From positions 1 through 33,378 of the forward strand of contig PXBB01000051.1 in assembly GCA_003565735.1 (NCBI GenBank): a stretch of 33,378 nucleotides of DNA, written 5' to 3'. A program made the position numbers and the translations under genes. Shown here piece by piece: positions 14,788 to 22,997 of this stretch. Each line of letters opens with the position of its first letter. The stretch's first letter is position 1. The notes under the pieces were generated by a model. It was not told the DNA's origin, made no database searches, and saw only the letters and a program-made list of their open reading frames with translations. Source of the stretch: Bacteroidales bacterium. Lineage in GTDB: Bacteria; Bacteroidota; Bacteroidia; Bacteroidales; PXBB01.

Positions 14788-16872
14788 ATAAAAAAAAGAA
14801 TCATTCAAAAAACAATATTGTTAAGTTTTCTACTCATAGCAACAAGCTTACTTAAAGCACAGATTTTAGAGCCTGTCAAATGGTCTTTCTCCAGCAACCG
14901 TCTAAGCGCCACCGAAAAAGAGCTCATTTTCACAGCCACAATTGAGGACACATGGAGTTTATATGGTATGGACATTCCTCCTGGCGGGCCAATACCTACG
15001 GAGTTTGAATTTGAAGCTGATGATAGCAAATTTACACTGGTAGGAAAAGTACGTGAACCAAAGGGTGAAGTTAAATTCGACCCTAACTTTGACATGAATG
15101 TAAAACTTTTTGAAAAGGAAGCCGTCTTCACTCAAAAGGTTCGCCTGCACACAACAGAAGCCTTCAGCATAAAAGGTTTTGTGGTTTTTATGTGTTGCGA
15201 CGAAACGCGTTGCCTGCCGCCAACAGATATTCCATTTGAGTTTAAAATATCTGAATACCGTACAACAACAGAAGACATTCTAAAAACTGAAAAACTTCCT
15301 GATGAAACATCCTTGGAAGACACCCTTGAATTTGAAGAGGATATTGTATCTGTAGATATTGATGATGCCTCTTTGATGGAAGAAGTACCAATTACTGAAA
15401 CTGGTGATAAAGACAGTAGTTTAAGATGGGTATTTATCATGGGTTTCTTAGGCGGCTTACTCGCATTGCTAACCCCCTGTGTATTTCCTTTAATACCGAT
15501 GACGGTTAGCTTTTTTCTCAGAAGTACAAAAAGCAGAAAAAAAGCCATTAGCGATGCTCTTGTTTATGGTTTCTCTATTGTTGTCATATATGTATTGTTA
15601 GGCTTTTCCATAAGCATTATCTTTGGCCCCAACGCACTTAATGCCATGGCTACAAGCCCTTTTTTCAATATATTTTTCTTTTTATTGTTAATTGTATTTG
15701 CTATTTCATTTTTTGGGGTATTCGAATTACAAATGCCTTCTAAATGGACTAATGCTTTAGACAGTAAGGCCGATAAAACAAGTGGATTAATAAGCATTTT
15801 TCTTATGGCATTTACCTTAGTACTGGTTTCATTTTCATGTACAGGGCCAATTATAGGCACACTTTTAGTTGAAGCCGCAGTTACAGGTAATAATTTGGCG
15901 CCAATTATGGGTATGACGGGTTTTTCTATTGCATTAGCCATTCCTTTTACACTTTTTGCCATTTTTCCATCATGGCTGAAGTCAATGCCCAAATCTGGGG
16001 GCTGGCTTAACTCCGTTAAAGTAGTGCTGGCCTTTATTCTGTTGGCTTTATCTCTCAAATTTTTATCAACAGCGGATTTGGTAGCTCAATGGAATCTTTT
16101 ATCAAGACCTGTATATTTAGCCTTGTGGATTGCTATTTTCTCAATGCTTGGGCTCTACTTGCTTGGTAAGATTAAATTTTCGCATGACAGTGAGTTGACG
16201 CATCTTCCTGTCTCCCGACTCTTTTTAGTTATCATTGTTTTTTCATTTGTCATTTATATGATCCCGGGTATGTTTGGTGCACCCTTAAAAAGTATCAGCT
16301 CATTTTTACCACCAATGACAACACAAAACTTTGTTCTTGGAACTCCCGGTGTGGCAGTTGTAGCTACTGAAGAAATCCCTGAGGACAAAAACGTCACTAT
16401 TGGTGCGCATGGGTTGGTCAAATTTCTTGATTATGAAGAAGGACTCTCATACGCAAAAGAAAATAATAAGCCTGTATTTTTAGACTTTACCGGTTTTGGT
16501 TGTGCCAATTGCAAACGCATGGAAGCTGCCGTATGGTCTGACCCGAGAGTTTTAAGCATGCTTAGAGATGATTATATCATTATTTCACTTTATGTAGATG
16601 ACCGTACAACACTGGCCGAGAAAGAACAGTACGTATCTGATTTAGGTGGTCGTGAAAGACGTATCAAAACTATTGGAAATAAATGGAGTGATTTTCAGGC
16701 AAGGCACTATGGTGTTAACTCCCAGCCATACTATGTTTTACTCGATTATAATGGTGAGATGCTTATCCCTGAAACTTTTGCCTATAATACAGACGCAGAT
16801 GCATTTACAGATTTTCTCAATAATGGCCTTGAAAGTTTTCGGCAAGGCTCTATGCATGCACAAAAAGAATAA
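14788..16872 (+). CDS. dsbD: Thiol:disulfide interchange protein DsbD
   Basis: DsbD carries electrons from cytoplasmic thioredoxin across the inner membrane to periplasmic reductases and cytochrome c maturation. Three parts are visible, numbered from the TTG at 14818. The N-terminal periplasmic domain has MCCDETRCLPP (C127, C132). The membrane domain has paired cysteines in TPCVFPLIPM (C221) and SFSCTGPIIG (C341). The C-terminal thioredoxin domain has GCANCKRME (C562, C565). No ATG lies between the preceding gene and residue 51. A TTG at 14818 would leave a signal peptide without a basic n-region, whereas the frame continues upstream as ATA followed by KKRIIQKTILLSFLLIATS. I therefore place the start at ATA 14788; TTG 14818 is the conservative alternative. 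Confidence 0.93.
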   Translation: MKKRIIQKTILLSFLLIATSLLKAQILEPVKWSFSSNRLSATEKELIFTATIEDTWSLYGMDIPPGGPIPTEFEFEADDSKFTLVGKVREPKGEVKFDPNFDMNVKLFEKEAVFTQKVRLHTTEAFSIKGFVVFMCCDETRCLPPTDIPFEFKISEYRTTTEDILKTEKLPDETSLEDTLEFEEDIVSVDIDDASLMEEVPITETGDKDSSLRWVFIMGFLGGLLALLTPCVFPLIPMTVSFFLRSTKSRKKAISDALVYGFSIVVIYVLLGFSISIIFGPNALNAMATSPFFNIFFFLLLIVFAISFFGVFELQMPSKWTNALDSKADKTSGLISIFLMAFTLVLVSFSCTGPIIGTLLVEAAVTGNNLAPIMGMTGFSIALAIPFTLFAIFPSWLKSMPKSGGWLNSVKVVLAFILLALSLKFLSTADLVAQWNLLSRPVYLALWIAIFSMLGLYLLGKIKFSHDSELTHLPVSRLFLVIIVFSFVIYMIPGMFGAPLKSISSFLPPMTTQNFVLGTPGVAVVATEEIPEDKNVTIGAHGLVKFLDYEEGLSYAKENNKPVFLDFTGFGCANCKRMEAAVWSDPRVLSMLRDDYIIISLYVDDRTTLAEKEQYVSDLGGRERRIKTIGNKWSDFQARHYGVNSQPYYVLLDYNGEMLIPETFAYNTDADAFTDFLNNGLESFRQGSMHAQKE

Positions 16873-16903
16873 CAGCTAATAAAAGCTTTTAAAAAGTACC
16901 ATA

Positions 16904-17527
16904 TTGACAAAAGAACTCATAAATAAAGGTATTGCCCTTCCCATAATGGAAACTTTTTACTCGCTTCAGGGAGAAGGTTACCATACAGGCAAGCCATCTT
17001 TTTTTATGCGCATAGGAGGCTGCGATGTGGGCTGCTATTGGTGCGATGTTAAAGAATCGTGGAATGCTGAACTCCACCCGGTAGTTCACATTGATACTGT
17101 TGTGCAAAAAGCTGTTGAATCTCAAGCCTCAACAGTTGTTATTACAGGAGGCGAACCCCTGACATATAATCTGGAACCACTAACCCAAAAGCTAAAAGAA
17201 AACAATTTTAACGTTCATATAGAAACGTCCGGCACAGAGCCATTGAAAGGTTTTTTCGATTGGATATGCCTGTCGCCTAAAAAACACCAAAATCCATTAC
17301 CTCAATTTTATGAAAAAGCTGATGAGCTGAAAATTATAATACATCAAAAAAGTGATTTTGATTGGGCCGAACTCAATAAAAACCGTGTCAAAAATGAATG
17401 TAAATTGTTTTTACAGCCCGAGTGGAGTGTTGCTCATGATATTACGAAAGATATCATTTCCTATATTAAAAAAAACACAGAGTGGACACTTTCACTTCAA
17501 ACACACAAACAAATAGGAATTCCTTAA
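16904..17527 (+). CDS. queE: 7-carboxy-7-deazaguanine synthase (radical SAM)
   Basis: QueE makes 7-carboxy-7-deazaguanine from 6-carboxytetrahydropterin, the ring-contraction step towards queuosine. The 207-residue protein has ETFYSLQGEGYHTG (16-29), the radical-SAM cysteines in GGCDVGCYWCD (C40, C44, C47, spacing C-x3-C-x2-C), and TGGEP (81-85) for SAM binding. It then has HIETSGTEP, SPKKH and a late LSLQTHKQIGIP, all typical of QueE. The start shown is TTG. The first in-frame ATG (16946) would remove the residues before METFYSLQGEG and begin directly at the conserved core, so TTG seems better. It follows dsbD by 31 bases. The other queuosine genes (queC, queD, queF) are not in the window. 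Confidence 0.93.
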   Translation: MTKELINKGIALPIMETFYSLQGEGYHTGKPSFFMRIGGCDVGCYWCDVKESWNAELHPVVHIDTVVQKAVESQASTVVITGGEPLTYNLEPLTQKLKENNFNVHIETSGTEPLKGFFDWICLSPKKHQNPLPQFYEKADELKIIIHQKSDFDWAELNKNRVKNECKLFLQPEWSVAHDITKDIISYIKKNTEWTLSLQTHKQIGIP

Positions 17528-17657
17528 TATTATTAATTAACAATATATTTCATTTTTTTAACTTTTCTAATTTAAGTTTCTGACAAGTAAAAATATTTTT
17601 CTAAAACACTTTCAAGATTGAAAAAAAAATACAAATTTTGCATTTTGAAAAAAGGGT

Positions 17658-18884
17658 ATGACAAGCAAACAGAGTAAGGCACTAAAATATTTTCAATTCA
17701 AGCGCATAATAATACCTATCATTATAGGGTTATCCGTTGCTGCCTACCTTTTGCACAGAAATTTAACAGAAGAGCGTTATGAATTGTCTGATTCTGAAAC
17801 AGCTGATTACATTTGGATAGACCTTAACGAAAACAACATCCCTGAAGTAGAAGAATTTTTCCAGGTATCTCCCGGAGAGGGCACCCATGTAAAACTAACA
17901 TACAGGGATGTGCTGAGCGATATTGAGTGGCAACGTTATTCATTGATATGGATTTTCATGTCGCTCGTTCTCATGGTAATACGCGATTTTGCTTATATGT
18001 TGCGCCTGCGCATCATGACAGACAAGCAATTAAGCTGGCGTCAATGCTTCGAATGCATCTTGCTTTGGGAGTTTGCCTCAGCAGTTACACCCTCAATTGT
18101 AGGTGGCTCTGCTGTTGCCATTTTTATTATAAACAAAGAAGGCATATCCACTGGTAAATCAACAGCCATAGTAATGGTTACAGCTTTTCTTGATGAGTTG
18201 TTTTATATCTTAATGGTTCCAATTATCTTCTTGCTGGTCAGACATGGCAACATATTTCCTCAGGATACCAACTTTGCAATCTTTAACACCCAATTTGGTG
18301 CTCAAGGCATTTTTATTATTGGTTATGTTTTTATTTTAATCCTGACCTCCATTATACTTTATGCCGTGTTTTTCAATCCACGTGGTTTTAAGGCCTTACT
18401 GTTATGGATTTTTAAAATTCCTTTTATCAGAAAATGGCGCCCAAAAGCCAATGAAACAGGCGACGATATTATTACGACATCCAAAGAGATGAGAAGCAAG
18501 CCTTTCGTTTTCTGGCTCAAAGCCTTTGGTGCTACATTCATGTCGTGGACTGCCCGTTTTTGGGTTGTCAATTGCCTTATCATGGTATTTATTACTGTTC
18601 AGGATCATTTCTTAATATATGCCCGGCAGCTCGTTATGTGGGTTATTATATTGATAAGCCCCACACCAGGCAGTAGTGGTATTGCCGAATTCGTTTTTAC
18701 CGACTTTTTGCGTGACTTTATTCCCGTTGGATTAAGCCCTGCCATTGCGCTCTTATGGAGGCTTATAAGCTATTATCCATACCTTTTTATAGGCGTAATA
18801 ATTTTACCTCACTGGTTGAGAAGGGTTTATAAAACTAAAAAGAAACTAAAACAACTAGAACAACAAGAAGGACAAGCTGTATGA
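17658..18884 (+). CDS. Lysylphosphatidylglycerol synthase TM-region/flippase-like membrane protein
   Basis: This 408-residue integral membrane protein belongs to the MprF-TM/AglD/UPF0104 superfamily, whose characterised relatives move or modify lipids or lipid-linked glycans. About eight hydrophobic segments are visible. Hallmarks are the EFASAVTPSIVGGSAVAIFIINKEG segment (about 138-162), TAFLDELFYI (about 175-184), and the late PTPGSSGIAEF (335-345). There is no catalytic aminoacyl-transferase domain, so it should not by itself make lysyl-PG. A polar segment of nearly 60 residues (about 34-91, acidic, DLNENNIPEVEEFF) lies between the first and second membrane segments, which is uncommon for the family core. 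It is convergent with the SDR gene, with only 26 bases between the stops. Substrate unknown. Confidence 0.85.
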   Translation: MTSKQSKALKYFQFKRIIIPIIIGLSVAAYLLHRNLTEERYELSDSETADYIWIDLNENNIPEVEEFFQVSPGEGTHVKLTYRDVLSDIEWQRYSLIWIFMSLVLMVIRDFAYMLRLRIMTDKQLSWRQCFECILLWEFASAVTPSIVGGSAVAIFIINKEGISTGKSTAIVMVTAFLDELFYILMVPIIFLLVRHGNIFPQDTNFAIFNTQFGAQGIFIIGYVFILILTSIILYAVFFNPRGFKALLLWIFKIPFIRKWRPKANETGDDIITTSKEMRSKPFVFWLKAFGATFMSWTARFWVVNCLIMVFITVQDHFLIYARQLVMWVIILISPTPGSSGIAEFVFTDFLRDFIPVGLSPAIALLWRLISYYPYLFIGVIILPHWLRRVYKTKKKLKQLEQQEGQAV

Positions 18885-18896
18885 GGCATACCTCAT
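18881..18896. terminator. Short hairpin between convergent genes
   Basis: ATGAGG and CCTCAT form a 6-base-pair stem with a CATA loop across the stop codon of the membrane-protein gene. The gap to the convergent SDR gene is only 26 bases. No T-tract follows, so a terminator role is uncertain. Confidence 0.25.
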
Positions 18897-18910
18897 GCAA
18901 ATCCTTCATA

Positions 18911-19705
18911 CTAATTGTCAAAAGTGTATTTAGTGTAAGACTGACAAAGCTCATAAAGCTCTTTAAGCTTATTTTTATTTTGGCTGAACTGGCATCTGAT
19001 ATTTTTGCGGTATTGAAAATACTGTCCTGTGACACCTTCAAGTTCTTTAGAAGTAGCCAACCATACCGGTGTATCAGCTCCTTTTCGTGGCGGGTCAGGA
19101 AAGTGAAATCCCAGGCTGTTGCTTAATTTAGAACTTATCTCGCCCGGATGGCAACTGTTAACGGTTATTTCATAGGGTTTAAACTGTTCTGCATAAAAAG
19201 CACTCAGCATTCTATTAGCTTGTTTTGACTGGCGGTAAGCCGTATCATTGTCGTATCCACGTTTTTTAAACTCCACATCGTTCAAGTCAAGGCTGCCTGC
19301 ATAAAAGCTGGCAACATTAACAATCCTGCCATTTTTAACAATGTGTGGACGCAGGTACATCATCATCCACATATAAGCCAGCACATTTACAGCCCACTGC
19401 ATTTCAATACCTTCAGATGTTTCTATACGTTGCAAAGGGGTTGTTGCTGCATTATTGATAAGCACATGCACAGGCTCTTCTAAAGAGTCGGCAAATTCTT
19501 TTATCGCCTTTTCGCTCGATAAGTCAACAGCAACATATTTTACATCATAAGTGTGAGATTGACGCGCTACTTCTGCACTGGTTTCAGCCAACTGCAATTT
19601 ATCCTTGCCCACTAAAATTAGAGCATAGTCATTTTCTGCCATCATTTCGGCAATAGCACGACCAATAACACCATAAGCTCCGGTAATAACAACTGTTTTT
19701 TTCAT
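18911..19705 (-). CDS. Short-chain dehydrogenase/reductase
   Basis: This 264-residue NAD(P)-dependent oxidoreductase has the classical SDR set: TGAYGVIG (8-15) for the cofactor, NNAA (83-86), a catalytic serine in NVASFYAG (S132), and Y156-x3-K160 in AYRQSK, with a late CHPGEISSKL. The glycine motif has valine where isoleucine is usual. The overall arrangement, with long LNDVEFKKRGYDNDTAYRQSK and HPGE segments, resembles the retinol-dehydrogenase-like group, but the substrate cannot be assigned. Its ATG overlaps the stop of the upstream ureohydrolase gene (ATGA at 19702-19705), so the two are translationally coupled. Confidence 0.88.
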   Translation of the reverse strand: MKKTVVITGAYGVIGRAIAEMMAENDYALILVGKDKLQLAETSAEVARQSHTYDVKYVAVDLSSEKAIKEFADSLEEPVHVLINNAATTPLQRIETSEGIEMQWAVNVLAYMWMMMYLRPHIVKNGRIVNVASFYAGSLDLNDVEFKKRGYDNDTAYRQSKQANRMLSAFYAEQFKPYEITVNSCHPGEISSKLSNSLGFHFPDPPRKGADTPVWLATSKELEGVTGQYFQYRKNIRCQFSQNKNKLKELYELCQSYTKYTFDN

Positions 19706-20769
19706 TTTTTATATTTTTTTAATTTTTGACTTACAGCAGTAGCACAGCATAATTTGTATAATATTCGAGCAGACACATTTTCATCCCATTCATTAGAAGA
19801 TACACCTGTTTCGCAAAGGTCGAATCCAATGATTTTTCTTCCATTTGCGACGAGTGTTTTTAACAATAAGGTAATCTCTCTAAAGTTCAATCCTCCGGGA
19901 ACAGGAGTGCCTGTATTTGGACATAAATCAGGCGACAGACCATCAATATCGAAACTGATATAAACATGAGGTGCCAGATGCTCAATAATATTATTGACTA
20001 TGTCTTTCCAACTAAAGCCCTCTAATGATTTTTCATAGATATAACTGTCAGAAAAGCACGCGATACGTTTACTTTCCTTTTCAATAAGTTTTGCCTCCTG
20101 CATACCCATATCTCTGACTCCCAACTGTACGATTTTATTTACTTGCGTATGTTGTAGCACATTATACATTATTGAAGCATGCGAATACGTAAAACCTTCA
20201 TATGCCTTCCTTAAATCTGAATGGGCATCAATATGCAAAACAGAAAAGAAGTCGTAATTATGAGTGAGTGCCTTTATCAAACCATAGGGGCTGCTGTGGT
20301 CTCCCCCAACAACAGCCGCTATTTTACCCTGTGCCATCAACTCTGAGGATTTTTTGAAAATTTCTGCATTCAAGAATGCTGATGCTTTATTGATTTTTGA
20401 TACATCCGGTGTGTTGTTTTTTTTAGGATTTTCGGTTAGCTCCTTTATGTGCTTTTTTGCAAGACTGCGATTTTTATTGTTAAGCTTCACTATCTCTGCA
20501 TCCGTATCAAGCATAAAAAAACCGGCATGCCACGCATTTTTATAATCAGGGTCGTAAAGCTCTAGCTGAAGTGATGCCTTTTTAATCGCTTCTGGCGCTT
20601 TAGAGGTACCATCTTTATAAGATACCGTAACATCCCAGGGAACAGGTATTAATACAATGTCTGACTCTTTTAGGTTAAATGGCAGCCCGAAAATATTGCC
20701 GCTAGCCGATAAAACACCATCTGAATCAAAGCTTGCTATTTTTTTTCTTTTAGACTCATTCGTTGTCAT
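19702..20769 (-). CDS. Ureohydrolase (arginase/agmatinase family) protein
   Basis: Members of this binuclear metal family hydrolyse guanidino compounds (arginine, agmatine, formimidoylglutamate, guanidine) to urea or formamide plus an amine. The 355-residue product retains all usual metal ligands: H158 in GGDHSS, D181, H183 and D185 in DAHSD, and D274 and D276 in SFDIDGLSP, with E320 in FDLCE. It also has PVPWDVTVSYKDGT near 42-55 and GTPVPGGLNF near 287-296. At 355 residues it is longer than agmatinase (about 300). The extra length is an N-terminal extension and a lysine-rich segment at about 95-130. Agmatinase is the default guess, but longer relatives include guanidine hydrolases, so the substrate is open. 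It is the first gene of a pair with the SDR. Confidence 0.87.
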   Translation of the reverse strand: MTTNESKRKKIASFDSDGVLSASGNIFGLPFNLKESDIVLIPVPWDVTVSYKDGTSKAPEAIKKASLQLELYDPDYKNAWHAGFFMLDTDAEIVKLNNKNRSLAKKHIKELTENPKKNNTPDVSKINKASAFLNAEIFKKSSELMAQGKIAAVVGGDHSSPYGLIKALTHNYDFFSVLHIDAHSDLRKAYEGFTYSHASIMYNVLQHTQVNKIVQLGVRDMGMQEAKLIEKESKRIACFSDSYIYEKSLEGFSWKDIVNNIIEHLAPHVYISFDIDGLSPDLCPNTGTPVPGGLNFREITLLLKTLVANGRKIIGFDLCETGVSSNEWDENVSARILYKLCCATAVSQKLKKYKK

Positions 20770-20855
20770 TTGTTTATCAAATATGTTATTATTAGCACAC
20801 CTAAGAAAACTTACTTTTAACTAAAAGGGAGTGCTTTTGTACTGATTATGCACTT

Positions 20856-20863
20856 CAAAAATA
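20856..20863 (-). promoter_or_regulatory. Putative -7 element of the ureohydrolase-SDR pair
   Basis: On the minus strand this reads TATTTTTG, matching TAnnTTTG, about 90 bases before the ATG at 20769. It lies in the divergent gap shared with ychF. Confidence 0.3.
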
Positions 20864-20965
20864 AGTATTTTTTGCAACAATTAAGTATTTTACGAGGCGA
20901 AAAGTTTGATATCGTAATTATCAGCAACGTATTAAAATAAAACAATATGCCGTGCATTTTTTTTA

Positions 20966-20973
20966 TATTTTTG
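20966..20973 (+). promoter_or_regulatory. Putative -7 element of ychF
   Basis: TATTTTTG matches TAnnTTTG and lies 24 bases before the ychF ATG at 20990, the same geometry as the motifs at 5757, 10763 and 22140. Confidence 0.4.
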
Positions 20974-20989
20974 CTAAAATTTTTAAGCT

Positions 20990-22087
20990 ATGTCATTAAA
21001 GTGTGGAATAATTGGTATAACCAATACCGGAAAGACAACCATTTTTAATTGTGTTTCAAATACAAAAGCCGTTGCGTCGAATTTTGCATTCAGCACCAAA
21101 AAGTCGAATATAGGTCAGATTTTTGTTCCTGATCCCAGGCTGGATAAGCTTTCAGAGATAGTAAGCCCGGCCAAAACAACACCTACAACCATTGAACTTG
21201 TAGATATTCCCGGTCTCACTAAAGGGGCCAGCAAAGGCGAAGGTGTAGGCAATAGTTTTTTGGCTGACATCCGTCAGACAGATGCACTTATTCATGTGTT
21301 GCGCTGCTTCGATGATGAAAACCTGCCCCATGTTGAAGGTCATGTTGACCCTGTAAGAGACAAAGAACTTATTGATTTTGAAATGCTCTTTAAGGATTTG
21401 GAGTCGGTAGAAAAAAAGAAAATAAAAATTGAAAAGCTTGTAAAAGCGGGTGAAAAAAATGCCAAACGTGAACTGGAAATTATTAATGAATATATTAAAA
21501 ATTTTGAAGACGGCATTCCAGCCAGAATGTTGAACTTCACCGATGATAAAAAAAGCGTGGTTAAAGATCTTTTTCTTCTCACCGAAAAGCCGGTCTTATA
21601 TGTTTGCAATGTTGATGAGGCATCAGCAAGTCAGGGCAACACTTATGTTGAAGCTGTGAAAGAGTCTGTTAAGGATGAGAATGCTGAAGTAATTGTTATT
21701 GCAGGCGAAGCTGAGTCTGAGATTGCAGAACTTGATAATACGGATGACCGGCTGGCATTTTTAAAGGAAATGGGCATAAGCGAACCCGGCGTTAATAAAA
21801 TGATTAGGGCTGCTTATAAAATGTTAAACCTCAAAACGTTTTTTACTACCGGTCCCAAAGAGGTGCGTGCCTGGACCATACGCGATGGCTCTACGGCTCC
21901 TCAGGCGGCAGGTGTCATTCACAGCGATCTTGAAAGAGGTTTTATACGAGCCGAGGTTATCACTTACGACGATTTCGTTACTCTTGGTTCGGAAGCTGCA
22001 TGTAAAGCAGCCGGAAAATTCAGGCTTGAAGGCAAGAACTATGTAGTAAAAGATGCTGATATACTCTTAATTCGCTTTAATGTATAG
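20990..22087 (+). CDS. ychF: Obg-family ATPase YchF (OLA1)
   Basis: YchF is a conserved ribosome-associated P-loop ATPase of the Obg group, linked to oxidative-stress and translation control. The 365-residue length is canonical. It has a P-loop (GITNTGKTT, 9-17), VDIPGLTKGASKGEGVGNSFL (G3, 71-91), and the G4 motif as NVDE (207-210), the N-x-x-E form that gives YchF its ATP preference. The C-terminal TGS domain (TTGPKEVRAWTIRDGSTAPQAAGVIH) is well conserved. The N-terminal 45 residues depart from the usual GLPNVGKSTLFN and NFPFCTIEPN segments (here GITNTGKTTIFN and NFAFSTKKSN), so this may be a divergent or duplicate copy. It has its own promoter-like motif. Confidence 0.93.
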   Translation: MSLKCGIIGITNTGKTTIFNCVSNTKAVASNFAFSTKKSNIGQIFVPDPRLDKLSEIVSPAKTTPTTIELVDIPGLTKGASKGEGVGNSFLADIRQTDALIHVLRCFDDENLPHVEGHVDPVRDKELIDFEMLFKDLESVEKKKIKIEKLVKAGEKNAKRELEIINEYIKNFEDGIPARMLNFTDDKKSVVKDLFLLTEKPVLYVCNVDEASASQGNTYVEAVKESVKDENAEVIVIAGEAESEIAELDNTDDRLAFLKEMGISEPGVNKMIRAAYKMLNLKTFFTTGPKEVRAWTIRDGSTAPQAAGVIHSDLERGFIRAEVITYDDFVTLGSEAACKAAGKFRLEGKNYVVKDADILLIRFNV

Positions 22088-22139
22088 TTTTTTTAATCTT
22101 TTTTAACGCATCTCTTTTATTTAGGTATTATTTAAAAAG

Positions 22140-22147
22140 TAATTTTG
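22140..22147 (+). promoter_or_regulatory. Putative -7 element of the thioesterase-OsmC pair
   Basis: TAATTTTG matches TAnnTTTG and starts 21 bases before the ATG at 22161, in the 73-base gap after ychF. Confidence 0.4.
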
Positions 22148-22160
22148 TGAAAAACAAATT

Positions 22161-22592
22161 ATGCTGGAGTCAATTACTACAATAAAAGTCAGGTATGCAG
22201 AAACCGATAAAATGGGCTACGTGTACTATGGTAACTATGCCACATTTTATGAAGTCGGGCGCACTGAACTCATGAGAACCCTCGGGCTGTCGTACAAGGA
22301 AATGGAAGATCAGGGTATCTTTATGCCTGTTCTGGATTTGCACTGCAAATATATCAGGCCGGCTCATTACGACGACACCTTACGTATAAGAACTTACGTA
22401 AATGAAATGCCTGAGACGCGTATCAAGTTTTATTACGAAATATTTAACAATACAACCAATCAATTGCTTAACAAAGGCGAAACAACATTGGTTTTTTTAA
22501 ATGCCAAGACATACCGTCCAACAAAAGCCCCCTCATGGTTTTTGGATATCATCAAAGAAAAACTTCAAAGCGGTAAAAAAAATAATAATTAA
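22161..22592 (+). CDS. Acyl-CoA thioesterase, 4HBT/YbgC-FadM type
   Basis: This 143-residue hotdog-fold protein should hydrolyse an acyl-CoA thioester. The family signature is clear: VRYAETDKMGYVYYGNYATFYEVGRTELMR (residues 10-39), with D16 as the expected catalytic acid and the helix that follows. The later KYIRPAHYDDTLRIRTYV and GETTLVFLNAKTYRPTKAP are also typical. Substrate preference cannot be predicted from the motif. The OsmC gene follows after 12 bases, so the two are very probably one operon. Confidence 0.92.
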   Translation: MLESITTIKVRYAETDKMGYVYYGNYATFYEVGRTELMRTLGLSYKEMEDQGIFMPVLDLHCKYIRPAHYDDTLRIRTYVNEMPETRIKFYYEIFNNTTNQLLNKGETTLVFLNAKTYRPTKAPSWFLDIIKEKLQSGKKNNN

Positions 22593-22604
22593 AAAAAATG
22601 AATT

Positions 22605-22997
22605 ATGGAAATGCAAATAAAAATAGAAAGCAACACAAAAATCAATGCCATTTATAAAGGATTCAGTATTAAAACCGATCAAAGTGTAGCAGGTGGCGGT
22701 GAGAATAGCGCGCCGGCACCTTTCGATCTTTTTTTAGCATCTATAGGTACTTGTGCAGGCTTTTACATCAAATCGTTTTGTGCACAGCGAAACATCAGTA
22801 CGGATGGTATTGAAATAATACAAAAAATGCACTATAATCAAGCAGAGAGGCGTATTGGAGGAATTGACATAGAAGTTAAACTTCCCCAGGATTTTCCAGC
22901 AAAGTATAAAAATGCTCTATTACAAGCTGCCGGCGCCTGTGCTGTGAAAAAACACATCTTAAACCCACCTGAATTCAGCATATATGAAACAGAGTAG
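22605..22997 (+). CDS. OsmC/Ohr family protein
   Basis: OsmC-family proteins are small dimeric thiol peroxidases that reduce organic hydroperoxides. The 130-residue product has GGGENSAPAPFDLFLASIGTC (cysteine 50, preceded by the conserved glutamate 33) and the second cysteine in AAGACAVKKHIL (C112). These are the two redox positions of the family. A further cysteine, C59, lies nine residues after C50. It is shorter than OsmC or Ohr proper (about 140), matching the YhfA-like subgroup, so peroxidase activity is not certain. The start codon could also be the ATG two codons on. It is downstream of the thioesterase gene in a probable operon. Confidence 0.88.
   Translation: MEMQIKIESNTKINAIYKGFSIKTDQSVAGGGENSAPAPFDLFLASIGTCAGFYIKSFCAQRNISTDGIEIIQKMHYNQAERRIGGIDIEVKLPQDFPAKYKNALLQAAGACAVKKHILNPPEFSIYETE

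Noticed and set aside
15132-16058. Two long minus-strand open frames (15132-15548 and 15564-16058)
   Set aside because: Both are antisense to dsbD, whose conserved membrane domain explains the sequence. They have no family features.
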